Part shown: positions 47,699 through 58,877 of the stretch, piece after piece
Position numbering within the stretch: the stretch's first letter is position 1
How the letters are laid out: every line of letters starts with the position of its first letter
Position numbers and translations under genes: made by a program
DNA from: Deinococcales bacterium
GTDB taxonomy: Bacteria > Deinococcota > Deinococci > Deinococcales > JAAFIG01
Reading direction: 5' to 3'
NCBI GenBank assembly: GCA_025352125.1
Contig: JANXTZ010000011.1
Span: 1-64,000 of the forward strand
Length of the DNA: 64,000 bases
The notes under the pieces: model-generated
Database searches by the model: none
Seen by the model: only the letters and a program-made list of their open reading frames with translations
What the model was told of the DNA's origin: nothing

Positions 47699-49648
47699 AT
47701 GCAGCGTATAAAAAGCGGTAAAGATGCGTCAGAAAAACAAAGGGTGTCGGCAAGTTTAGCCCAGACCTCGACGTTGGGTCCGAGACAAACCGCCAATTGG
47801 CTGGACAACTTGCGGTTGCAACCCAAGCTTGGGTTGATTGTGGCGGCTCTGGGGTTGGGATTTTTGATCACCGCCATCTCGGTTTTTATCGGTTTTAACA
47901 ATCTCAAGAACCAGTTGACCAATGTTTCTGAAGTCACGTTACCGAGCATTGACCAATTAAACCAGGCAAACACCGCTTTTGCCGATACCCAACGCGCTTT
48001 GTTGGTGCTAGAGAATGCCACGCTCGAGACGGCACAAAAAAACACGTACATTGAACAGATCAACAACAATGACATTCTGATCAAAGATGTGATCAAACAG
48101 TACCAAGACGTCTGGCAGATCAGCAGACGACCAAACATCATGTCTCGTGTTGGTGAGGACACCGTGCAAACCGAGCAATCTGCCTTGGGGTCTTTGTCGG
48201 CTGTCTATGACAATGCCAATCTTGACATCAAAGCGTTCCTCGAGACGGTCAAGAAGGGCAAACCCATTTCTCAACTGGCGGACGGTGCCATCAGGCGCTC
48301 TGGCGAATCTCGCGCCGGTTTGCAAGCCCTGCTGGGCACCGCTTCGGAGGTCGCAGGAATTTCGACCGAGGTTTCGCAATCGATTTTTCAAAACACCCTG
48401 CTTCAAATTGGTTTGAGCCTGCTGGTCAGTGTGGTGCTGGGTTTGGTCTTGGCATTTGTTATTTCCCGTTCGATCACCTCGCGTCTGAGCAGTCTCGAGA
48501 CCCAGGCGCAGTCCCTGCGTGAGGGTAACTTTACTGCGGTGGCTGATTTGCCAGGGCGCGACGAGATCAGTGTTGTCTCAAAGGCTCTGGGAACTTCGGT
48601 CACCCAACTTCGTGAGTTCATCGGTCGCCAGGAAGACGAGCGTCAACGCGGTCTGGCACTCCAGCAAAACGTTTCAGAATTTTTGGATGTTGCCATGAAC
48701 ATTGCGGGCGGCGACTTGACCCAGCGTGGCAAAGTCTCCGAGGACGCTCTGGGTAACGTGGTCGATGCAATCAATTTGATGACCGACGAATTCGGTTATC
48801 TCCTCAAAGACGTGCAACGCGCCGCCGTTCAGGTGGGTTCGTCGGCAACCTCAATGACAAAGACCTCTTCGGGCATTGTCAGCAACGCCCAAACCCAGTC
48901 GGATACCGCAGAAACAACCAACACCCAGGTGCTCGAGGTCACGAATGCGATTCGCGGTCTGGCGACCCGTGCGCAGGAAACCGCGCTGGTCGCGCAGCAA
49001 ACCCTGCTGGCTTCGCAGTCAGGTCAGGCAGCGGTGAGCGCCACGCAGACTGAGCTTGGCAACATTCGAGATCAGGTGCGCAGTTTGACCACCGGTATGA
49101 GCACATTGGCGCTGCGATCATCTGAGATCAGCGAGATTGTGCGTACCATTTCACGCATCTCGAGTCAAACGAATTTGCTGGCGCTCGGCGCTTCGCTCGA
49201 GGCGGCAGGGGCGGGCACGGCGGGTTTGCGCTTTGCGGCGGTGGCGGACAGCGTTCGTAAACTTGCGGATGACTCGGCGCGTTCGGCGCAGGCGGTGGCA
49301 AACATCGTCAAAGCCGTGCAATCTGATATTCAGAACATGGTGGAACGCGTGCAGGGCAGTGCGGGTCAGGTGGAACAGGGTTACAGCGTTGCCGCTCAGG
49401 CGGGTGTGCAGTTGACCCAAATTGCGAAACTGGCAACAAGGTCGGCGACAGAGGCTTCAAGTATCTCGAGTGAAGCCCAAAACCACGCCAGAAGCGTCGA
49501 AAAAGTACGTGAAGCTGTCGCCAGCATCAGTTCCAGCGCCATGCAAACCCAGAGCGCCAGCCTGGAAGGTCAGAACACCGCAGAAACCCTGCGTGCTCTG
49601 GCAGAGCAATTGAACAAGAGCCTCTCGAGATTCCAATTGCCGGCATGA
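47699..49648 (+). CDS. Methyl-accepting chemotaxis protein, divergent hairpin tip
   Basis: IVRTISRISSQTNLLALGASLEAAGAGTAGLRFAAVADSVRKLADD. Confidence 0.92.
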   Translation: MQRIKSGKDASEKQRVSASLAQTSTLGPRQTANWLDNLRLQPKLGLIVAALGLGFLITAISVFIGFNNLKNQLTNVSEVTLPSIDQLNQANTAFADTQRALLVLENATLETAQKNTYIEQINNNDILIKDVIKQYQDVWQISRRPNIMSRVGEDTVQTEQSALGSLSAVYDNANLDIKAFLETVKKGKPISQLADGAIRRSGESRAGLQALLGTASEVAGISTEVSQSIFQNTLLQIGLSLLVSVVLGLVLAFVISRSITSRLSSLETQAQSLREGNFTAVADLPGRDEISVVSKALGTSVTQLREFIGRQEDERQRGLALQQNVSEFLDVAMNIAGGDLTQRGKVSEDALGNVVDAINLMTDEFGYLLKDVQRAAVQVGSSATSMTKTSSGIVSNAQTQSDTAETTNTQVLEVTNAIRGLATRAQETALVAQQTLLASQSGQAAVSATQTELGNIRDQVRSLTTGMSTLALRSSEISEIVRTISRISSQTNLLALGASLEAAGAGTAGLRFAAVADSVRKLADDSARSAQAVANIVKAVQSDIQNMVERVQGSAGQVEQGYSVAAQAGVQLTQIAKLATRSATEASSISSEAQNHARSVEKVREAVASISSSAMQTQSASLEGQNTAETLRALAEQLNKSLSRFQLPA

Positions 49649-49661
49649 GGAAAGTCTCAAC

Positions 49662-52586
49662 ATGATGACCACACCCACAACAGAAATGCTCGAGATGTTC
49701 CTGACCGAAGCCTGGGACACGGTTTCGGTCTTGGAACGCACCAACGAATTGCTGCCCGATCCCGTGCAGTCTCGCAAGTTGGTGGTTGCCGCGCACCGCC
49801 TGAAGGGTTCGGCGGGCATGTACCAATTTCCCGAAATCGCAAACTTGGCGGGTTTGCTCGAGCGTGTTTTTGAAAGTGCAAGTGAGTTTACAAGCTCCCA
49901 ACAAGATTTGTGCAATCAATTTGCCCAGACCTGCGGCGCGATTTTTGCCGAGTCCCTGGAACGAATCTCCCAGCGCGGCGACGAGGGCGAGGTCGGGCTG
50001 GAACTGGCGCGTCTGGGCGGACCAGAATTACTGGCGCGACTCTTGAAGGCGGGCACCAGCAATTTCACCCGCAAGTCGCCCGAAGAGCTGGCAAACGCTC
50101 GAGACTTGGCACTCGTTCCCGATTTCACCCGTGCGCAACGAATGCCAGTTCGCAAATCCATGCCCCAAGAATTGCGCGAGTATTTTGCCCAAAATCCGGA
50201 GGTCTGGGAGTATTTTGCGCCCGAGGTGCTCGAGCATCTTGAAAGCGTGCCAGCCGCAATTGAGCGTTTTGACCCGCTCAACCCGAGCGACACGGTCAAC
50301 ACCGTGTTTCGCGCCATGCACACCATCAAAGGCGCGGCGTACAGCGTGGGCTGCCAGCCCGTTGGCAAGTTGGCGCACCGCCTGGAGGACATTCTGGTCA
50401 AAGTCCGCGACGGTGATACCGCCTGGTCAGACCCGATTGCCCAAGCCATCGTGCAAGGCTCGGACACGTTAAGCATGATGCTGCACACCGCCGAGGGGCG
50501 TGACACCAAACTCGAGCAATCGATGCGCGACACCCAGGGGCAGCTCGATGAGTTGCTGGGCGTGGAATCTATTATTGATGCCACCAACGATGATTTTATC
50601 GAATCGAACTTGCCGCCGATGTTGCCGGTCGCTGCTGAACCAGTCAAAGAACCCACCGCTCCAATCGCCACGATTCGGGTCGGCATCAACCGTTTGGAAT
50701 CGGTCATGAACATTTCTGGTGAGGTCCTGCTGACCCGTGCGCGACTTGACCGCATGAGCAGCGAATTTGTCGAGCTGTCGTCACAACTTGAAAGCTCGAG
50801 GATGCGTCTGTTGCAAGCCGCCACCGAATTTTCATTGCGTTACGGCGATTCGAGGTTGCAGACCACCGACCCCAATGCGATGGGTGTCTCTTCACAAGCT
50901 CCAAACCCCGAATCGGTCAAGTCCGAACAATCAGGACTTGAAGGCGATGTCACGTCCGACATTCAAAGCGCCTTCTCCGAACTCGAGTTTGACCGTTACG
51001 ATGACCTGTCCCTGATGTCTCGAGGGATTTCGGAGTTGACGGCGGACTTGGGCGAGATTGGCGAGCAATTCCAGAAGCTTTCGCTCAACTTCAAGCGCGA
51101 AACCACCAGTTTTGAGCGCACCACCCGCAACTTGCGGCTCGAGGCTGGGCGTTTGCGCATGGTTTCAATGGGTCGGTTTTACCAGCGATTGCGCCGTCAG
51201 ATTCGGCAGACCGCAAACGAACTCGGCAAGTCGATCAACCTCGAGCTGTTCGGCGAAAATGTCGAGGTGGACAATCTGGTGCTCGACGGTCTGGCAGATT
51301 CACTGATTCACCTCATGAACAACGCCGCCGTTCACGGAATCGAATCGCGTGAGGGACGCCTTAAGCGTGGCAAGCCGATAGCGGGTTCGATTCGGGTTTC
51401 CGCGACACGTCGCGGCAATTATCTGGTGATCGACATTCAGGACGACGGCAATGGCATGGACGTTGGCGTGATCAAACAGACCGCCGTCGCCAGGGGCTTG
51501 CGCCGCGCCGAGGATGTCATCAAACTCTCCAACGAGGAGGCACTCGAGCTTATCTTTCTGCCAGGGCTGTCCACCGCCAGCACGGTTTCTGACCGTGCGG
51601 GTCGCGGTGTCGGCATGGACATCGTGTACTCGAGCGTCCGCAAGCTCAAAGGTGAAGTCTCGATTCAGACCGAGCCAGGTTTTGGCACGCGCATCAGCTT
51701 GCGGATTCCCGCCACCATGATTATCTCCGACGTTCTGATGCTCGAGACGGCGGGTGAGCGTTACGCCCTGCCTGGCGAGGCGGTTCGCGCCCTGCGCAGC
51801 GTTCTGGTCAGCGAGTTGCGATTTGAAGCCAGCAATCCCAAACAAGCCAAGTACGACTTTCAGGGTGAGCGCCTCGACCTCTTAGACCTCTGCGAATTGC
51901 TCGGCTTGCCAAAATCGGACCTGATCGAAAAACGCATTTCAATCGTGGTGCTCGAGACGAACGATGGACGCATTGCGCTCAAGGCCGACCGTTTTCTGGG
52001 TTTAGAGCAAGCCCTGGTTCGTGCGCTCGAGGAACCGTTCAGCGCCATCAAACACGTTTCTGGCGCGATGGTCGGCACGGACGGCGAGGCGGTGATTCTG
52101 CTCGACCCAACCGGTTTGGAACGACTCGAGCGCAGTACCTTGGTCAAAGACGTTACGCCGATTGACCGTTCCTTGCCGCATGTTTTGCTGGTCGATGATT
52201 CCCTCAGTGTGCGCCGCGTGGTCTCGCAGATCATTCGCCGCATGGGTTACGAGGTGACCACCGCCGCCGATGGTCAAGACGCGATCAACGTGCTCGCCAA
52301 TCAAGACTTCATGGCGGTCATCACCGACCTGGAAATGCCGCGCGTCAATGGTTTTGAATTGCTCTCCGAGTTGCGCCGCCGATCAAATTATGCGACAGTG
52401 CCAGTCGCCATGTTGACCACCCGCACCAGCGACAAACACCGCGACTTTGCCATGCGCCTGGGTGTCAGCGAATATTTCAACAAGCCGCTCGATGAAAATC
52501 AATTGCGGCGCTTTCTCGAGACTGCCCGTCAACACCATGAGAGCCTTAGCCCTCGAGCACCCGTCATCGCCGGAGCCAGCGCATGA
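49662..52586 (+). CDS. CheA/ChpA-type hybrid histidine kinase (two Hpt, HATPase, CheW, REC)
   Basis: AHRLKGSAG, MHTIKGAAY, DGLADSLIHLMNNAAVHGIESREGR, C-terminal LLVDDSLSVRRVVSQII. Confidence 0.95.
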   Translation: MMTTPTTEMLEMFLTEAWDTVSVLERTNELLPDPVQSRKLVVAAHRLKGSAGMYQFPEIANLAGLLERVFESASEFTSSQQDLCNQFAQTCGAIFAESLERISQRGDEGEVGLELARLGGPELLARLLKAGTSNFTRKSPEELANARDLALVPDFTRAQRMPVRKSMPQELREYFAQNPEVWEYFAPEVLEHLESVPAAIERFDPLNPSDTVNTVFRAMHTIKGAAYSVGCQPVGKLAHRLEDILVKVRDGDTAWSDPIAQAIVQGSDTLSMMLHTAEGRDTKLEQSMRDTQGQLDELLGVESIIDATNDDFIESNLPPMLPVAAEPVKEPTAPIATIRVGINRLESVMNISGEVLLTRARLDRMSSEFVELSSQLESSRMRLLQAATEFSLRYGDSRLQTTDPNAMGVSSQAPNPESVKSEQSGLEGDVTSDIQSAFSELEFDRYDDLSLMSRGISELTADLGEIGEQFQKLSLNFKRETTSFERTTRNLRLEAGRLRMVSMGRFYQRLRRQIRQTANELGKSINLELFGENVEVDNLVLDGLADSLIHLMNNAAVHGIESREGRLKRGKPIAGSIRVSATRRGNYLVIDIQDDGNGMDVGVIKQTAVARGLRRAEDVIKLSNEEALELIFLPGLSTASTVSDRAGRGVGMDIVYSSVRKLKGEVSIQTEPGFGTRISLRIPATMIISDVLMLETAGERYALPGEAVRALRSVLVSELRFEASNPKQAKYDFQGERLDLLDLCELLGLPKSDLIEKRISIVVLETNDGRIALKADRFLGLEQALVRALEEPFSAIKHVSGAMVGTDGEAVILLDPTGLERLERSTLVKDVTPIDRSLPHVLLVDDSLSVRRVVSQIIRRMGYEVTTAADGQDAINVLANQDFMAVITDLEMPRVNGFELLSELRRRSNYATVPVAMLTTRTSDKHRDFAMRLGVSEYFNKPLDENQLRRFLETARQHHESLSPRAPVIAGASA

Positions 52587-52596
52587 AAGCCACTGC

Positions 52597-53331
52597 GTGA
52601 AAGCCATGATCGTCTCGAGCGACATTGCTCGTGCCAGAGCTTTGATGCTCGACATGCAGTTTGAAGGCTTTCAAGCCGAAATTGCGCCCAGCGCCATGTA
52701 CGCCACCAGCATTCTGGAGCGGTCACAACCCGATGTGGTGGTCAGCGACCTCGAGTTGCCAGACTTGAGCGGCGCGGATTTGCACGAGATTGTTCGAGGC
52801 GATCCGGCATTAAAAGCCACCGCGTTTATTTTGCTGGCAGACCAAAAGCCCGAGGGTCTGGAAACAAACAACAACGACATTGTGCTGCCCCTCTCGAGCA
52901 CGGTCAGTGAAATCAGTTTGATTGCCAAGCGTCTGGTCGAGGAGGTCATGCGTCAGGTCAATTTTGAGGTGTCCATGAGCAGCATCCGCGAGCCGTCCAT
53001 CGGGGGGTCGCTCGATGATGCGGATTTACTCAACCTGTTGCAGTGGTTGGCGAAATCGGGCAGCACCGGCAAATTGCGGATTCAACTGGGCGATCAAAAC
53101 AGTTTTATTTTCTTCGTCCAGGGACGCCCGATTCATTCAGAGCACCAGGGTCGAATTGGCGAGGAAGCCGTGCTGCGCCTTTGCGTCCACGCCAACGACT
53201 CGACCAACGGACGGTTTTACTTTGAAACCCTAGAACCCGTCAGTCTGGAGTTGCAAACCAAAACCATTCGCAAGAGTTTGTTTCAATTGCTGCTCGAGTT
53301 ATCCAGTTTTGAATCGCATCCAACAAAATAA
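52597..53331 (+). CDS. Receiver-like plus DUF4388 (PatA-like) protein
   Basis: AMIVSSDIARARALMLDMQFEGFQ...DVVVSDLELPDLSG; DADLLNLLQWLAKSGSTGKLRIQLGDQNSFIFFVQGRPIHSE. Confidence 0.8.
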   Translation: MKAMIVSSDIARARALMLDMQFEGFQAEIAPSAMYATSILERSQPDVVVSDLELPDLSGADLHEIVRGDPALKATAFILLADQKPEGLETNNNDIVLPLSSTVSEISLIAKRLVEEVMRQVNFEVSMSSIREPSIGGSLDDADLLNLLQWLAKSGSTGKLRIQLGDQNSFIFFVQGRPIHSEHQGRIGEEAVLRLCVHANDSTNGRFYFETLEPVSLELQTKTIRKSLFQLLLELSSFESHPTK

Positions 53332-53358
53332 AAAGGCGCAGATCACTGCGCCTTTTTT
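53331..53358. terminator. Bidirectional terminator
   Basis: aaaaggcgcagatcactgcgcctttttt between convergent genes. Confidence 0.9.
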
Positions 53359-53372
53359 GTTACCCACCGTTT

Positions 53373-55886
53373 TTATGCCCGTGTGCTTGGCGCTTGGGAT
53401 TTAGTTTTGCGGGGCGTCTTTGGTTTGATGTCGCTGATGACCGTTCGCTCAAGCGCTTTCAACCCTCCAACCAGCGCAATCTCGAGCGCCTGATCGAGGT
53501 TTTCGACGGCGTGAAAGCCCATGTTTCGCCGCAGGTGCGCCGGAATTTCTTGCAGGTCTGCCTCGTTGGCTTTGGGCAAGATCACGTGCTTGATGCCCGC
53601 GCGTCGTGCGCCCAAAACTTTTTCTTTCAGTCCGCCAATTGGCAGCACACGCCCCGTCAAGGTGATCTCGCCGGTCATGCTGACATCGTGGCGGGCTGGA
53701 ACGTTCGTCAGGGCGCTGATGAGGCTTGTGGTCAGCGCCACGCCCGCACTCGGTCCTTCCTTGGGGATTGCCCCCGCAGGAATATGAACATGAATTTCGG
53801 ATTCATCGATGTGCGAGGCTGGAATGTTAAACCTTGCGGCGTTTTTCTTGGCGTAACTTAAGGCCGCCCGAGCGCTCTCTTTCATCACGTCGCCGAGTTG
53901 CCCCGTCAAGACCAGACCGCGACCTGGCATGACGCTGGTTTCGACGAACAAGATATCGCCGCCGACTGGCGTGTAGAACATGCCGGTGCTGACGCCAACC
54001 ATGTCTTCCTTGCCCTCAACCTCAATCTGATGTCGGGACGGTCCAATAAATTTTTCCAAGTCATTCTCGCCGATTCGCACGCGTTTGATGTCACCCGTCG
54101 CAACCTTGCGTGCCGCTTTGCGCAATAACGTCCCAATCTCGCGCTCGAGGTTGCGCACGCCAGCCTCGCGGGTGTAATTCTGAATCAGTTTTTGCAGCGC
54201 GGCATCGGTCACCAAAATCTGGTTGTCTTTCAACCCATTCTCGAGCGTCTGACGCGGCATCAGGTATTTCTTGGCAATCTCGAGTTTTTCGGATTCGATA
54301 TAGGAGTTAAACTCGATAAATTCCATGCGGTCCAGGAGCGGCGCGGGAATTTGCTCTGGGTAATTGGCGGTGGCGATGAACATGACCTCGGAGAGATCAA
54401 ACGGCACGCCGAGGTAATGATCGACAAACGTCGAGTTTTGCGCTGGGTCGAGCACCTCGAGCAGCGCACTGCTCGGGTCGCCCTGATAAGAACTGCCGAG
54501 CTTGTCAATTTCATCGAGCAAGAAGACAGGATTTTTCGTGCCCGCCGTTTTTAAACCCTGAATGATCCGCCCAGGCAACGCGCCAATGTAGGTGCGCCGA
54601 TGCCCGCGAATGTCCGCCTCGTCTCGAGCGCCGCCCAACGAAATGCGCACGTACTTGCGCCCCAAGGACTTGGCAATGCTTTTGGCAATGCTGGTCTTGC
54701 CCACGCCAGGCGGTCCAACGAACACCAGAATCGGACCCTTGTTGACCTCACTCGCCTCGAGTTCGCCCTTGGCGGCACGGGATTTGCGCAGTTGACGCAC
54801 CGCCAAAAACTCGAGGATGCGGTCTTTGACTTTCTCGAGTCCAAAATGATCCTCGTCCAAGATTTTGGTCGCATCACTCAACTCGAGTTGATCGTCACTT
54901 CTGGCGTTCCACGGCAGTTCGGTGATCCAGGTCAGGTAGGTCCGAATCACGCTGGCTTCGGCGCTGTCGGGGTGCATTCTCGCCATGCGGTTGATCTCAC
55001 GGTCAACCTCGCGCTGCACCTCCTCGACCAGACCGAGCGCCGCAATCTTGGAACGGAACAATTCAACCTCGTCCTCGCCGTCCTCCTCGCCGCGCAATTC
55101 CTTTTGAATCGCCTTCATCTGCTCGCGCAAGAAATACTCGCGTTGGTTCTTGTCGATCTCGTCCTTGACCTGCCCCTGAATGCGTTTTTGCATCTCGCCC
55201 AGCTCGAGTTCGCTGTCCAAGAGCACCAACACCCGCTTCAAACGATCACGCACGTCGAGCGCCTCGAGAATTCCCTGACGGTCATCGAGTTTTAAATCCA
55301 GGTTGAACGCAATGTTGTCGGCAAACTGCCCGGGATGCTCGAGTCCGACGATAAAACCGACCGTGTCCACGGGCAGGTTTTTGCCGTTTTTCAGAACATC
55401 GTTAAAGCGCCGATCAAGCTCGCGTTTTAAAGCTTGCGTCTCAATTTCTTCGACGTGGGTGTCCTCGAGAACCTCGAGTTCGGCTTCAATGTACTCGACG
55501 CCAAAATGATACCTCAGCACGCGCACGCGGCTTTGGGCTTGCACCAGCGTCTCCACCGTGCCGTCAGGATTTTTGCGCATTCTCAAAATATTGCAGAGCG
55601 TGCCGATCACAAACAAATCGCCCGCGCCAGGATTTTCGATGTCCTTGTCGCGCTGCGAGACGATCAAAATGGTTTTTGCGCCGTCCACCGCCGCCTGAAT
55701 CGCGTTGACGCTGATCGGGCGTCCCGCCGCCACCGACTGCATGATGCCAGGATAAATCACGCTGCCCAAGACTGGACAGACTGGAGCCCTTAGCGTGTCG
55801 GCGCTCGGGTTTTTGTTTTTTGGTTTGGGTGTTTGAACGTTGACTATAGAATCGTCGGTTTTTTTCTTGCGCGGTGCTCGAGGCAT
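53373..55886 (-). CDS. lon: ATP-dependent protease Lon
   Basis: [66 protein letters not shown]. Confidence 0.98.
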   Translation of the reverse strand: MPRAPRKKKTDDSIVNVQTPKPKNKNPSADTLRAPVCPVLGSVIYPGIMQSVAAGRPISVNAIQAAVDGAKTILIVSQRDKDIENPGAGDLFVIGTLCNILRMRKNPDGTVETLVQAQSRVRVLRYHFGVEYIEAELEVLEDTHVEEIETQALKRELDRRFNDVLKNGKNLPVDTVGFIVGLEHPGQFADNIAFNLDLKLDDRQGILEALDVRDRLKRVLVLLDSELELGEMQKRIQGQVKDEIDKNQREYFLREQMKAIQKELRGEEDGEDEVELFRSKIAALGLVEEVQREVDREINRMARMHPDSAEASVIRTYLTWITELPWNARSDDQLELSDATKILDEDHFGLEKVKDRILEFLAVRQLRKSRAAKGELEASEVNKGPILVFVGPPGVGKTSIAKSIAKSLGRKYVRISLGGARDEADIRGHRRTYIGALPGRIIQGLKTAGTKNPVFLLDEIDKLGSSYQGDPSSALLEVLDPAQNSTFVDHYLGVPFDLSEVMFIATANYPEQIPAPLLDRMEFIEFNSYIESEKLEIAKKYLMPRQTLENGLKDNQILVTDAALQKLIQNYTREAGVRNLEREIGTLLRKAARKVATGDIKRVRIGENDLEKFIGPSRHQIEVEGKEDMVGVSTGMFYTPVGGDILFVETSVMPGRGLVLTGQLGDVMKESARAALSYAKKNAARFNIPASHIDESEIHVHIPAGAIPKEGPSAGVALTTSLISALTNVPARHDVSMTGEITLTGRVLPIGGLKEKVLGARRAGIKHVILPKANEADLQEIPAHLRRNMGFHAVENLDQALEIALVGGLKALERTVISDIKPKTPRKTKSQAPSTRA

Positions 55887-55991
55887 GGTTGCTCCTTCTT
55901 GAAAGCGGCTAAAACTTGAGTGTAGTTATATCAAGGTTTCTGGGTATGTGTTTGTGAACTAGGTGAAGATTCGTTGAGGATGAGCGGTCAG

Positions 55992-56687
55992 CTAAAAACC
56001 TTCGCCTGCGGTCAACGCGCCAAGAATCGCTATCGGCGCGGTTTCTGCGCGTAAAATCCTCGGTCCCAATCCAACCCGAACAAAACCTCGGGTCTCGAGC
56101 CATTGTATTTCAGAACCCGAGAAACCACCCTCACAACCAGTCGCAATCGTTATCGGCACAGCCCAATCATAGGCTTCTCGCGGTTTCAAACTCGAACCAG
56201 GATGCGCCACCAAGCCGCAAGTGACAGGCTCGAGGTTTTTGAGTTTGATGGGGGAGAGGACGAGCGGGGTGACAGCGCGGCGGCATTGCTTGCTGGCTTC
56301 GAGTGCCACCCGCTGCAAACGCTCGAGTTTTTGCGCACCGATTTCTTTGAGGTCGCTGTGTTCGGTAACAAGCAACTGAAACCTCATTACGCCCAATTCT
56401 GTCGCGCCACGCACGACCTCGGCAAGTTTGTCACCTTTTAAAAGCGCGATGGCAAGGGTAATTTCTTGTGGCGGCTCGAGGTTGACGACCCGAGATTCCC
56501 CAACTCGCAATGTGATTGTAAAATCCTCGAGCGCCAATATTTTTGCGTCCGCCTCGAGTCCCGCGCCGTCGAACAGCGTGATGGTATCGCCGACGTCAGC
56601 CCGTAAAACCCGCAAATGCGCCGCCTCAGCACCCGTTAATTTGGCTTCAGGCTCGAGCTTGGCTACAAATGCCCGATGCGACCTCAT
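55992..56687 (-). CDS. rsmE: 16S rRNA (uracil1498-N3)-methyltransferase
   Basis: RLQRVALEASKQCRRAVTPLV, IATGCEGGFSGSEIQ. Confidence 0.93.
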   Translation of the reverse strand: MRSHRAFVAKLEPEAKLTGAEAAHLRVLRADVGDTITLFDGAGLEADAKILALEDFTITLRVGESRVVNLEPPQEITLAIALLKGDKLAEVVRGATELGVMRFQLLVTEHSDLKEIGAQKLERLQRVALEASKQCRRAVTPLVLSPIKLKNLEPVTCGLVAHPGSSLKPREAYDWAVPITIATGCEGGFSGSEIQWLETRGFVRVGLGPRILRAETAPIAILGALTAGEGF

Positions 56688-57916
56688 TTCAGCATCTCGA
56701 GCGCCCTCAACAGAATCAGATCACGACCTTGCGACAACGCTGCCATGTCGTCCGTCATGACCACATCGGGAGTCACGCGTTCAGGGTGGGGCACTCCCGC
56801 CAAATTGCTCGAGCGTCCGCTGGTCACGGCAAGGCTCGAGCCTCCTGGTAACGGGAAAATCGAGGTGCTGGTGTTGAGCACACCTGCCGTAGACTCGCCA
56901 ATCACCTTGGCACGCTGCGTTTCCTGCAAGAAAAACGCCATGTACTCGGCGGCGCTTCTCGAGATGTGATTGGTCAGCACCACCACAGGTTGCGTCCAAT
57001 TTGCGGGATCGACAATTTTAAAACCGCTGTTGGCAATTTCGCCATTTTGATAGACGATCTTGCCTTTGCCTCGAACACTTTCAAACTGCGTGCCGACAGG
57101 CTCAACGAAGGCTCCAGCCGCCGCCACACTCTCATAGCCGCTGCCGCCACCAGAACCGCGCACGTCCAGAATAATGGCTTTGGCTTTGGCGGCTTGGGCT
57201 TGCTTGACAAATTTGTGAACGCTCGAGGCAATCAAACCACCAGTCAGGTACTGATAAAAAGTGATGATCGCCACGCCGTCAGACCTTAATTCATAACTTG
57301 GCAACCACGGTTTTAATTCGGCAGGCTCAAGCTTCACGGTTTTATGCTCATTGCCAAGATGCGAAACCTCGAGCGCGATGGTCTGCTTGTCAAACTCGAG
57401 TTTGGTGATGGCGTTGACGGCTTCGCTGGCGGATTTGAATTGCTCGAGTGAAACGCCACCCACCGCCCAGACCAGATCGCCGCGCTCGATTCCCGCCAGT
57501 TTGGCAGGACTGCCCTCGAGAAGCCGCGTCACCACCAGGGCGCTGGCATCGGGCAAGGGCGCAAACTTCAGACCAACCATCGGCAGCGGCGCATTGTCCG
57601 AATTAGCCACAAATTGCGCCCAGGCAATCGGCGTTAACCGAAAGGTATGCCCGTCAGCGACGCTCGAGAGGACACTATCTAGCGTTGTTTCGCCAACAGA
57701 AAATGGACACGGCAAAACGTCTTTGCAGGCAAGCTCGAGCCTGGCACTGGCATTTTGATTTAAAGCATTGAAGTCAATTTGTGCAAAGCCAAAATAGCGT
57801 TCCTCGAGCGTTGTTAACGCCTCGTCGATCAGATACTGCGCCGGACTTGGCGCTTGCGCGATTGAAAAGCTTGCCAGTGTGACGATTGAGACCAAAACAG
57901 CCAGGAACTTACGCAT
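56684..57916 (-). CDS. S41-family (C-terminal processing) peptidase
   Basis: Signal peptide, PDZ-like segment, AIILDVRGSGGGSGYESVAAAG. Confidence 0.88.
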   Translation of the reverse strand: MRKFLAVLVSIVTLASFSIAQAPSPAQYLIDEALTTLEERYFGFAQIDFNALNQNASARLELACKDVLPCPFSVGETTLDSVLSSVADGHTFRLTPIAWAQFVANSDNAPLPMVGLKFAPLPDASALVVTRLLEGSPAKLAGIERGDLVWAVGGVSLEQFKSASEAVNAITKLEFDKQTIALEVSHLGNEHKTVKLEPAELKPWLPSYELRSDGVAIITFYQYLTGGLIASSVHKFVKQAQAAKAKAIILDVRGSGGGSGYESVAAAGAFVEPVGTQFESVRGKGKIVYQNGEIANSGFKIVDPANWTQPVVVLTNHISRSAAEYMAFFLQETQRAKVIGESTAGVLNTSTSIFPLPGGSSLAVTSGRSSNLAGVPHPERVTPDVVMTDDMAALSQGRDLILLRALEMLK

Positions 57917-57944
57917 GTTTAAAGTCTACCGCCCCAACCTGAGA

Positions 57945-58775
57945 TCAGACTGACTTTCGCGCCTCGAGCAAGACCCAATCGCCATCTTGAACGCGCCGCA
58001 CAAATTCAAACCTTTCACGGTCTAGCGCCTCCATCACCATCGTCTCGCGTCCGCTCGAGGTGTCCCAGGTCACCTGCTCGCCCGCATCGGCTTGACCCGT
58101 TCCCGCCATGATGCCCGTCATCAGCAGCAAGCCTCCAGGCTCGAGTGCAACCTTGTACTGAGACATCAACAGGTCGTGCAACTCGGCAAACAAATTTGCG
58201 ACCAGCACATCAAATGGCGCTCGAGGCAGCACCGTCTCGAGGATGCCACCCACAAATTCGGCATCAACATTGTTTTTCGCGGCGTTGTCTCGAGCCACAG
58301 GCACGGTGCTTGCGTCGTTGTCCACAGCCAGAACCTGCGCCCCAAGTTTCGCTGCCACCAGCGCCAGAATCCCACTGCCCGAACCGACATCGAGCACCCG
58401 TTTATGCTCGAGATTGTGATCTTGCAACGCTAAAATCGCCATGCGCGTCGTCTCGTGCTGACCCGTGCCAAAGGCAAAACCAGGCTCGAGATCAATCACG
58501 ATCTTGTCGCTGGTCGCCTTGAGGCTCAAATCCCAACCGGGATTGATGATGACTTTTCCAATCGTGACCGGTTTCAAACTTGCACGGTACTGCGCGATCC
58601 AATCGGTGTCGTCCGCCTCGAGCCACGTGCCAGCAAACGGTAACTCGAGCCGAGATTCAAAATAGACCAGCACCTGCCCGTCACGCTCCTCGAGTCCCTG
58701 CGCCCCAGCCTCCCACAGGGCAGGCGTGAGGTGATCAAGGGTCTCGAGCGATCCTGGAATTTGGTAAATTAGCAC
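57945..58775 (-). CDS. prmA: Ribosomal protein L11 methyltransferase
   Basis: PGFAFGTGQHETTRMAILAL, VLDVGSGSGILALVAAKLGA, NLFAELHDLL. Confidence 0.93.
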   Translation of the reverse strand: MLIYQIPGSLETLDHLTPALWEAGAQGLEERDGQVLVYFESRLELPFAGTWLEADDTDWIAQYRASLKPVTIGKVIINPGWDLSLKATSDKIVIDLEPGFAFGTGQHETTRMAILALQDHNLEHKRVLDVGSGSGILALVAAKLGAQVLAVDNDASTVPVARDNAAKNNVDAEFVGGILETVLPRAPFDVLVANLFAELHDLLMSQYKVALEPGGLLLMTGIMAGTGQADAGEQVTWDTSSGRETMVMEALDRERFEFVRRVQDGDWVLLEARKSV

Positions 58776-58877
58776 CCGCGCATTCTGACACGCTTGAGAA
58801 CGCTCGGGTTTTTATTCGAGAATTCGTGTGCCGTTTAAGGTGAAAGCCTCATCCAGACCGCACACGAATTTTGCGGA

